Source: Thinopyrum elongatum
Taxonomy: Eukaryota > Streptophyta > Magnoliopsida > Poales > Poaceae
DNA length: 64,000 nt
Reading direction: 5' to 3'
Assembly: GCA_011799875.1 (NCBI GenBank)
Contig: CM022301.1
Span: 327,502,929-327,566,928 of the forward strand
Of this stretch, positions 55,602 to 64,000 are shown piece by piece. The translations under genes and the position numbers were made by a program. Within the stretch, counting starts at the first letter, position 1. The number at the start of each line of letters is the position of its first letter. The notes beneath the pieces were generated by a model, which ran no database searches, was not told where the DNA came from, and worked only from the letters and a program-made list of their open reading frames with translations.

Positions 55602-57344
55602 TGTTGGGAAACGTTGCATGGAAAACAAAAAAATTTCCACGCACACGCAAGATCTATCCATGGAGATGCATAGCAACGAGAGGGGAGAGTGTGTCTACGT
55701 ACCCTCGTAGACCGTAGGCGGAAGCGTTTGTTAACACGGTTGATGTAGTCGAACTTCTTCGCGCTCCAACCGATTGAGTACCGAATGTACGGCACCTCCG
55801 CGTTCAGCACACGTTCAGCTCGGTGATGTCCTCTGCCTTCTTGATCCAGTAAGATGGCGAGCTAGTGGATGAGTTCCGGCAGCACGACGGTGTGGTGACG
55901 GTGATGGTGAAGTGATCTCCGCAGGGCTTTGCCTAAGCACTACGAAAATATGACCGAGGGTGTAAATGGTGGAGGGGGCGCCGCACACGGCTAAGCAATT
56001 GTTGTGATTGTGGCCCCCTCCCACATATATATAGGTGGGGGGAGGAGGGAGAAGCCAGGAGGCGCCCCCAAGTAGCCCAAATCCTACTTGGGGTCCTCCC
56101 CAAGTGGCGCCCCCTTTCCTTATTGGAGTGCGGGAGGAAGGAAGGAGGAGGTGGCGCCCCCCCTTTCCTTTCTCTCCTGGAAGAGGGAAAGGCAGGAGGG
56201 GACACCCCTCCCCTTTCCTTCCCCTAGGGCCGGCCGGCCATGTAGAGGGGCTCACCAGCCCCCTAGTGGGCTGGTCTGTTCCCCCCTTTGGCCCATTAGG
56301 CCCATACACTTACCGGGGGTGTCCGAAACCCCTTCCGGTGACCCGATGAATACCTGGTGCACTCCGAAACCATCGCCCTATATATCAATCTTTACCTCTC
56401 GACCATTTTGAGACTCCTCGTCATGTCCGTGATCTCATCCGGGACTCTGAACAACATTCGGTCACCAAATCATATAACTCATATAACACTATATCATCAA
56501 CGAACGTTAAGCGTGCGGACCCTACGGGTTCGAGAACTATGTAGACATGACCGAGACACCTCTCCGGTCAATAACCAATAGCGGAACCTGGATGCCCATA
56601 TTGGCTCCTACATATTCTACGAAGATCTTTATTGGTCGAACCTCATGACAACATACGTAATTCCCTTTGTTCATCGTATGTTACTTGCCCGAGATTCGAT
56701 CATCGGTATCTTCATACCTAGTTCAATCTCATTATAGGCAAGTCTCTTTACTCGTTCCGTAATACATCACCTCGTAACTAACTCATTAGTCATTTGCTTG
56801 CAAGGTTATGATGTGTATTACCGAGAGGGCCCAGAGATACCTCTCCGATAATCGGAGTGACAAATCCTAATCTCGATCTATGCCAACTCAACAAACACCT
56901 TTGGAGATACCTGTAGAGCATCTTTATGATCACCCAGTTACGTTGTGATGTTTGATAGCACACAAGGTATTCCTCCGGTATCCGGGAGTTGCATAATCTC
57001 ATAGTCGAAGGAATATGTATTTGTCATCAAGAAAGCAATAGCAATAAACTAAACGATCAATATGCTAAGCTAACGGATGGGTCTTGTCCATCACATCATT
57101 CTCCTAATGATGTGATCCCGTTATCGAATGACAACACATGTCTATGGTTAGGAAACCTTAACCATCTTTGATCAACGAGCTAGTCTAGTAGAGGCTTATT
57201 AGGGACATAGTATTTGTTTATGTATTCACACATGTATTTAAGTTTCCGATCAATACAATTCTAGCATGAATAATAAACCTTTATCATGAATAAGGAAATA
57301 TAAAATAACAACTTTATTATTGCCTCTAGGGCATATTTCCTTCA
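55602..57344 (-). repeat. F 5' LTR (1743 bp)
   Basis: Full-length partner of 47159-48913, with scattered substitutions and small indels. Confidence 0.91.
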
Positions 57345-58265
57345 CCTCGGGCATCTCAAGTATAACAAAGTCAGTTAAGATAGTAACATTTGCAACAACA
57401 ACGGGCACATCCTCACAAATACCGATAGGTATGGCATTTGATTTGTCAACCATTTGCAAAGATATTTTAGTAGGTGTGAGTTTATTCAAATCAAGTCTTT
57501 TATATAAGGACAAAGGCATAACACTAACACCAGCTCCTAAGTTACACAAAGCAGTTTTGATATAATTTCTATTGATGGAGCAAGGTATAGTTGGTATTCC
57601 CGGATCTCCAAAATTTTTAGATACTCCATCCTTAAAAGAATAATTAGCAAGCATGATGGAGATTTCAGCTTCCGGTATTTTTCTCTTATTAGTCATGATG
57701 CCTTTCATATATTTTGCATAAGGGGCCATCTTTAATATATCAGTCAAGCGAGTGCGCAAAAAGACTAACCTAAGCATTTCAGCAAAGCGTTCAAATTCTT
57801 CATCATCCACTTTCTTAGTTGATTTAGGTGGAAAGGGCATGGGTTTTTGAACCCATGGTTCTCTTTCTCTTCCATGTTTTCTAGCAACAAAGTCTCTTTT
57901 ATCATATCTTTTATTTTTAGGTTGTGGGTTATCAAGGTCAACAGCTGGATCTATTTCAATATCATTATCTGGTTGTTCATCATTGTCTGGTTGAGTGTCT
58001 TCATGAACATCATCATTATCCTTTTCATTATCACTAGATGAGTATTCATTACCAGATTGAGTTTCAGCATCAGAAATAGAAACATCATTACCATTATCAG
58101 GAGGTTTTTCTACTTCAGGTTCACTAGAGGTATGCAAAGTCCTATCATTTTTCCTTTTCTTCTTCTTCTTAGATGGACTAGGTGCATCACTGTTAATTCT
58201 TTGAGAGTCTTGTTCAATTCTTTTAGGGTGTCCCTTAGGATAAAGTGGTTCCTGAGTCATTCTAC
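57345..58265 (-). pseudogene. Element C gag C-terminus and protease N-terminal part
   Basis: The minus-strand frame begins at the element I junction (58265). It has a Lys-rich tract (KKKKKRKN), an acidic Asp/Asn-rich stretch and a protease start ALCNLGAGVSVMPLSLYKRL at about 57530-57590. The catalytic residue, Asp in S1 (CDLGA) and element I, is Asn here. The frame runs to FVILEMPE at the F junction and rejoins 47158-47140 and then 27707. The nominal ATG near 58260 is an internal codon, not a start. Confidence 0.84.
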
Positions 58266-59847
58266 TATTACTTCTTGACCTTGCGTTGGTTTTTCCCTTG
58301 AAAAGAAAAAGGGTGATGCAGCAAAGTAGAGATAAGTATTTCCCTCAGTTAAGAACCAAGGTATCAATCCAGTAGGAGATACCTGCAAGTCTCCAATCTA
58401 TGCACCTACACAAACAATCAAACACTTGCACCCATCGTGATAAAGGGGTTGTCAATCCCTTCACAGTCACTTGCAAAGGTGAGATCGGATAGAGATAGAT
58501 ATAAAAGCTTACTAAAACATAAAACAAAGTAGGAGTAAATAAATTGCAGCAAGATATTTTTGGGTTTTTTTGGTTTATAGATCTGAAAATATATGATGGA
58601 AAATAGACCTAGGGGCCATAGGTTTCACTAGAGGCTTCTCTCTTAAAGGCAAATAATACGGTGGGTGAACAAATTACTGTTGAGCAATTGATAGAAAAGC
58701 GCAAAGTTATGATGATATCCAAGGCAATGATTATGAATGTAGGCATCACAGCCATGTCAAGTAGACCGACTCTTGCCTGCATCTACTACTATTACTCCAC
58801 ACATCGACCGCTATCCAGCATGCATCTAGAGTATTAAGTTCAAAAGAACGAAGTAACGCCTTAAGTAAGATGCCCTTATGTAGAGGAATAAACTCAAGCA
58901 ATATGATGAAAACCCCATCTTTTTACCCTTGATGGCAACAATACAATACGTGCCTTGCTACCCCTACTTTGTCATTGGGTGAGGACACCGCAAGATTGAA
59001 CCCAAAACTAAGCACCTCTCCCAATGCAAGAAGAACCAATCTAGTTGGCCAAACCAAACCGATAATTCAAAGAGAAATACAAAGATATAAAATCATGCAT
59101 ATAAGAATTTAGAGAAGATTCAAATAATATTCATAGATAAACTGATCATAAATCCACAATTCATCGGATCTCGACAAACACACCGCAAAAGAATATTACA
59201 TCGGATAGATATCCAAGAACAACGAGGAGAACATGGTATTGAGGATCAAAGAGAGAGAAGAAGCCATCTAGCTACTAGCTATGGACCAGTAGGTCTGTGG
59301 TAAACTACTCACGCTTCATCGGAAGGGCAATAGAATTGATGTAGAAGCCCTCCGTGATCGAATACCCCTCCGGCAGGATGCCGAAAAAGGCCCCAAGATG
59401 GGATCTCACGGGAACAGAAGGATACGGCGGCAGAAAAATATTTTTGTGGACGCTTTTGGTCGTTTGGGAATATTTCTGAATTTATAGGCTAAGAATTAGG
59501 GTTAAAGGACTCCCGGGGGGCTCACAAGCCAGGGGCACCCCCTAGGGCGCGCCCTGAGGTCTTGTGGACTTCACGGGACTCTTCTGCCTTCCTCTCCAAG
59601 TCCTACGTGTGTCTTCTGGTCCAAGAAAAATCATCGCGAAAGTTTATTCCGTTTGGACTCCGTTTGATATTCCTTTTCTGTAAAACTCAAAAACAAGGAA
59701 AAAACAGAAACTGGCACTGGGCTCTAGGTTAATAAGTTAGTCCCAAAAATAATATAAAATAGCATATTAATGAATATAAAACATCCAAAATAGATAATAT
59801 AGTAGCATGGAACAATAAAAAATTATAGATATGTTGGAGACATATCA
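58266..59847 (-). repeat. I 3' LTR (about 1582 bp)
   Basis: Sabrina-type LTR ending GGAGACATATCA at 59847 on the plus strand, followed by AGCATCCCCAAGCTTAAT, the PPT complement. Confidence 0.89.
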
Positions 59848-62647
59848 AGCATCCCCAAGCTTAATTCCTACTCGTCCTCGAGTTGGTAAATGATAAAAAC
59901 AGAATTTTTGATGTGGAATGCTACCTAACATATTTATCCATGTAATTTTCTTTATTGTGGCATGAATATTCAGATCCATAAGATTCAAAACAAAAGTTTA
60001 ATATTGACCTAAAAACAATAATACTTCAAGCATACTAATAAAGCAATCATGTCTTCTCAAAATAACATGGCCAAAGAAAGTTATCCCTACAAAATCATAT
60101 AGTCTGGCTATGCTCCATCTTCATCACGCTAAGTATTAAATCATGCACAACCCCGATGACAAGCCAAGCAATTGTTTCCTACTTTTGATGTTCTCAAACT
60201 TTTTCAACTTTCACGCAATACATGAGCGTGAGCCATGGATATAGCACTATAGGTGGAATAGAATATGGTGGTTGTGGAGTAGGCAAAAAGAAGGAGATAG
60301 TCTGACATCAACTAGGCGTATTAACGGGCTATGGAGGTGCCCATCAATAGATATCAATGTGAGTGAGTAGGGATTGCCATGCAACGGATGCACTAGAGCT
60401 ATAAGTTTATGAAAGCTCAGAAAGAAACTAAGTCGGTGTGCATCCAACTCGCTTGCTCACGAAGACCTAAGGCAATTTTGAGGAAGCCCATCATTGGAAT
60501 ATACAAGCCAAGTTCTATAATGAAAAATTCTCACTAGTATATGAAGGTGACAACATAGGAACTCTCTATCATGAAGATCATGGTGCTACTTTGAAGCACA
60601 AGTGTGGTAAAAGGATAGTAGCATTGCCCCTTCTCTCTTTTGTCTCATTTTTTTGTGGGCTTCTTTTGGCCTCTTTTTTTTTGTAAAGTCCAGAGACTCA
60701 TCCCAACTTGCGAGGGAATCATAGCTTCCATCATCCTTTCCACACATGGGACAATGCTCTAATAATGATGATCATCACACTTTTATTTACTTACAACTCA
60801 AGAATTACAACTCGATTGTAGAACGAAATATGACTCTATATGAATGCCTCCTGCGGTGTACCGGGATGTGCAATAATCAAGAGAGACATGTATAAAAAAT
60901 ATGAACGGTGGCCTTGCCACAAATACTATGTCAACTACATGATCGCGCAAAGCAATATGACAATAATGAAGTGTGTCATAATAAACGGAATGGTGGAAGT
61001 TGCATGGCAATATATCTCGGAATGGCTATGGAAATGCCATAATAGGTAGGTATGGTGGCTGTTTTGAGGAAGGTATATGGTGGGTTTAATGCACCGGCGA
61101 AAGTTGCGTGGTACTAGAGAGGCTAGCAATGGTGGAAGGGTGAGAGTGAGTACAATCCATGGACTCAACATTAGTCATAAAGAACTCACATACTTATTGC
61201 AAAAATTTATTATCTATCGAAACAAAGTACTACACGCATGCTCCCAGGGGGATAGATTGGTAGGAAAAGACCATCGCTCGTCCCCGACCGCCACTCATAA
61301 GGAAGACAATCGATAAATAAATCATGCTCCGACTTCATCACATAACGGTTCACCATATGTGCATGCTACGGGAATCACAAACTTTAACACAAGTATTTCT
61401 ACCAATCCACAATTACTCTCTAGCATGACTCTAATATCACCATCTTTATATCTCAAAACAATCATAAGGAATCAAACTTCTCATAGTATTCAACGCTCTT
61501 TATATGAAAGTTTTTATTATATCCCTCTTGGATGCCCATCATATTAGGACTAAATTCATAACCTAAGAAAATTACCATGCTGTTTAGAGAGACTCTCAAA
61601 ATAATATAAGTAAAGCATGAGAGTTCAACAATTTCTATAAAATAAAGCCACCGCCGTGCTCTAAAAAGATATTAGTGAAGGACTAGAGCAAAATTGCCTA
61701 GCTCAAAAGATATACGTGAAGCACAAAGAGTATTCTAATAAATTAATGATTCATGCGTGTCCCTCTCAAAAGGTGTGTACAGCAAGGATTATTATGGCAA
61801 ACTAAAAAGACTCATATCATACAAGACGCTCCAAGCAAAACACATATCATGTGGTGAATAAAAATATAGCCTCAAGTAATTTACCAATAGACGAAGACGA
61901 AAGAGGGGATGCCATCCGGGGCATCCCCAAGCTTAGATGCTTGGTTGTCCATGAATATTACCTTGGGGTGCCTTGGTCATCCCCAATCTTAGGCTCTTGC
62001 CACTCCTTATTCCGTAGTCCATCAAATCTTTACCCAAAACTTGAAAACTTCACAACACAAAACTCAACAGAAAACTCATGAGATCCGTTAGTATAAGAAA
62101 ATAAATCACCACTTTTTTGTACTGTTGTGAACTCATTCTTTATTTATATTGGTGTAATATCTACTGTATTCCAACTTCTCTATGGTTCATACCCCCCGAT
62201 ACTACCCATAGATTCATCAAAATAAGCAAACAACACATAGAAAAGAGAATCTGTCAAAAACAGAACAGTCTGCAAAGATCTGAATTGTTCTCATACTTAC
62301 GTAACTCCAAAATGTCTGAACAATTAGGAAAACAGAGGCAATTTGTATATAAATCTTGTGTAAAAACTTCAGAGTTTTTACATGCACCAGTGAATTTAAA
62401 CAATTCTGTTACAAGACGCAAAAGTTTCTGTTTTTGAGCAAGATCAAATCAACCAACACCATAAGCCATCCCAAAGGTCTTACTTGGCTCAAACACTAAT
62501 TAAAACACCAAAACACAATTACTACAGAGGTAATAATGTGTATTTATTGAAAAACAGAACCAAAAACCAAAAACATAAAAATAAAATTGGGTTGCCTACC
62601 AACAAGCGCTATTGTTTAACGCCCCTAGCTAGGCATAAAACATAAAT
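59848..62647 (-). other. I non-coding 3' region
   Basis: 2.8 kb matching S1 14520-17332 in reverse, without a gene. The true PPT complement is at 59848-59865. An internal copy, GCATCCCCAAGCTTA, lies at 61921-61935 and a weaker one (CATCCCCAATCTTA) at about 61979. Confidence 0.72.
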
Positions 62648-63373
62648 CTAGGTATTGTCATCTTTGGTATGCAATTCATAAGTAGCTCTCATAATAGATT
62701 CATATGGCAACTTAATTTTCTTTCTTGGAAAGTGTTCCATGCCCTTCCTTAATGGAAATTGAAATCTAATGTTTCCTTCTTTCATATCAATAATTGCACT
62801 AATCGTTCTAAGGAAAGGTCTACCAAGAATAATAGGACATGTAGGATTGCAATCTATATCAAGCACAATGAAATCTATGGGCACATAATTCCTATTTGCA
62901 ACAATAAGAACATCATTAATTCTTCCCATAGGTTTCTTAATAGTGGAATCCGCAAGATGCAAATTTAAAGAACAATCATCAAATTCACGAAAACCTAGCA
63001 CATCACATAAAGTTTTTGGAATCATGGAAACGCTAGCACCCAAATCACACAAGGCATGGCACTCATAATCTTTAATTTTAATCTTAATAGTAGGTTCCCA
63101 CTCATCATAAAGCTTTCTAGGGATAGAAACTTCCAACTCAAGTTTTTCTTCAAGATTTATGCTAGCAATATTCTCAAAATTTTCAAAGATAGCCTCCCCA
63201 AATTCAGACTTGGTGGCAACAAACCGATCTAGCAAACGAGCAACCAAAAGGCAAGCAGAAAGACGAACGGAAGAAGGGCGAATAAAAAGGCAAATCTTTT
63301 TGTGTTTTTCTGATATTGTTTTAGAAGTGGGGGAGAGGAAAACGAGAGGCAAATGGAAAATAATGTAATGCAA
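62648..63373 (-). pseudogene. I gag-deleted fragment with intact-looking protease
   Basis: The minus-strand frame joins leader-like sequence (through LLDRFVATKSEFGEA) directly to LELEVSIPRKLYDEWEP and the protease CDLGASVSMIP ... ILGRPFLRT, ending at 62648. S1 has gag between these points. The S1 start context (AAGATGACTCAAG) is absent, so the fragment probably has no proper initiator. Catalytic Asp present. Confidence 0.83.
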
Positions 63374-63420
63374 GAGATGAGAGTTTATGGTGGGTACTTG
63401 GTAGGCTTGATGTAGATCTC

Positions 63421-63437
63421 CCCCGGCAACAGCGCCA
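63421..63437 (-). promoter_or_regulatory. I primer-binding site (Asp-tRNA type)
   Basis: The minus strand reads TGGCGCTGTTGCCGGGG, 11 bp inside the LTR. One mismatch to the Asp-tRNA complement, at a different place from S1. Confidence 0.82.
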
Positions 63438-63448
63438 GAAATTCTTCC

Positions 63449-64000
63449 TGCTACTTGTTGAGCTTGCGTTGGTTTTTCCCTTGAAGAGGAAAGGGTGATG
63501 CAGCAAAGTAGAGATAAGTATTTCCCTTAGTTAAGAACCAAGGTATCAATCCAGTAGGAGATACACGCAAGTCTCCAATCTACGCACCTGCACAAACAAT
63601 CAAACACTTGCACCCAACGCGATAAAGGAGTTTTCAATCCCTTCATGGTAACTTGCAAAGGTGAGATCTGATAGAGATAGATAAAAAAGCTTACTAAAAC
63701 ATAAAACAAAGTAAAAGTAAATAAATTGCAGCAAGATATTTTTGGGTTTTTTGGTTTATAGATCTGAAAATATATGATGGAAAATAGACCTGGGGGCCAA
63801 AGGTTTCACTAGAGGCTTCTCTCTTGAAGGAAAATAATACGGTGGGTGAACAAATTACTGTCGAGGAATTGATAGAAAAGCGCAAAGTTATGACGATATC
63901 CAAGGCAATGATTATGAATATAGGCATCACGTCCGTGTCAAGTAGACCGACTCCTGCCTGCATCTACTACTATTACTCCACATATCGACCGCTATCCAGC
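63449..64000 (-). repeat. I 5' LTR, first 552 bp in the window
   Basis: The plus strand begins TGCTACTTGTTGAGCTTGCG and matches the other Sabrina-type LTRs. It continues past the right edge. Confidence 0.89.

Larger units (their letters stand above)
47159..57344 (-). mobile_element. F: BARE/Angela-type Copia retrotransposon, degenerate
   Basis: LTRs at 47159-48913 (3') and 55602-57344 (5'), an initiator-Met-type PBS, a PPT, and gag-PR-INT-RT remains on the minus strand. The target duplication CCTCG lies at 47154-47158 and 57345-57349. The LTR ends (TGTTGGGAAACG and GGGCATATTTCCTTCA, plus strand) are those of the Triticeae BARE/Angela/WIS group. Without H it is about 8.6 kb, near the usual size of that group. 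It is inserted in the protease of C, 19 bp from D. Confidence 0.91.
22133..64000 (-). mobile_element. Element C: Gypsy-type retrotransposon with PR and an extra ORF, heavily nested, 5' end off the right edge
   Basis: 3' LTR (22133-23542), PPT, 3' non-coding region, ORF2 (25658-26662), a promoter-like spacer, then a gag-PR region in three pieces (27450-27707, 47140-47158, 57345-58265) separated by D and F. Element I cuts gag at 58266. The pieces join in one frame around the protease LGRPFLNTAG motif. There is no RT or integrase between PR and PPT, so the element is non-autonomous. It is inserted into domain B (left flank GGTCC). The family is related to Sabrina/WHAM-like Gypsy elements by its protease but was not assigned. 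Confidence 0.82.
58266..64000 (-). mobile_element. I: Sabrina-type Gypsy, minus, gag-deleted, 5' LTR truncated by the window
   Basis: 3' LTR 58266-59847, PPT, non-coding region, a short gag-PR frame (62648-63373), PBS and the start of the 5' LTR (63449 to the edge). Compared with S1, about 1.5 kb covering the gag start, gag core and Asn-rich region is missing. The low-coordinate LTR end is mutated (TATTAC for TGCTAC). It is inserted into gag of C (left flank TCTAC). Confidence 0.88.

Noticed and set aside
1..64000. tRNA, rRNA, miRNA or host protein-coding genes
   Set aside because: No candidate with convincing motifs was seen; nearly all sequence is accounted for by named or delimited mobile elements.

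Overview
The window is intergenic DNA from a large, repeat-rich grass genome, almost certainly Triticeae (wheat, barley, rye, Aegilops). It contains a BARE/Angela-type Copia element, several copies of a Sabrina-type Gypsy LTR, and LTR retrotransposons nested up to five deep. I see no host protein-coding gene, tRNA, rRNA or CRISPR array. Family names are from recognition of the sequence, not from a database search.

Layer by layer: (0) the base is Copia-type sequence in minus orientation. Copia A (1-10324, PBS and gag-PR-INT) shares one LTR (10325-10612 plus 18892-19891) with a second internal domain, B (19892-22132), which encodes a gag-like protein instead of pol. (1) Four insertions cut this base: a 537-bp hAT-type DNA transposon (1360-1896), a G+C-rich non-autonomous LTR element N (4079-9371), a Sabrina-type element S1 (10613-18891, plus), and Gypsy element C (22133 to beyond the right edge, minus). 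(2) C is interrupted by D (27708-47134, Sabrina-type solo LTR), F (47159-57344, BARE/Angela-type Copia, minus) and I (58266 to the edge, Sabrina-type, minus). (3) D is interrupted by E (28046-45882), apparently one 4.4-kb solo LTR. F is interrupted by H (50999-52617, Sabrina-type solo LTR). (4) E is interrupted by G (31173-44581), a 13.4-kb Gypsy of the Tat type that also carries an antisense, spliced gene. Most junctions are fixed by 5-bp target duplications (8 bp for the hAT), and removing insertions rejoins broken coding frames (INT of A, INT of F, protease of C).

G is the best-preserved system. Gag, protease, RT, RNase H and integrase lie in one frame over 6.5 kb with no frameshift but ten premature stops, nearly all explained as C-to-T changes at CAG, CAA or CGA codons. 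On the opposite strand is a second transcription unit with its own TATA box and about five introns. The non-autonomous element N shares G's LTR 3' end and primer-binding region, so N looks like a parasite of G-type machinery. S1, C and B all lack RT and integrase in the visible sequence and carry alternative proteins or only gag-PR. Each also has an extra copy of its polypurine tract downstream of its last ORF.

Most coding regions are decayed (amber stops, small indels, a protease Asp-to-Asn change), so they are listed as pseudogenes.
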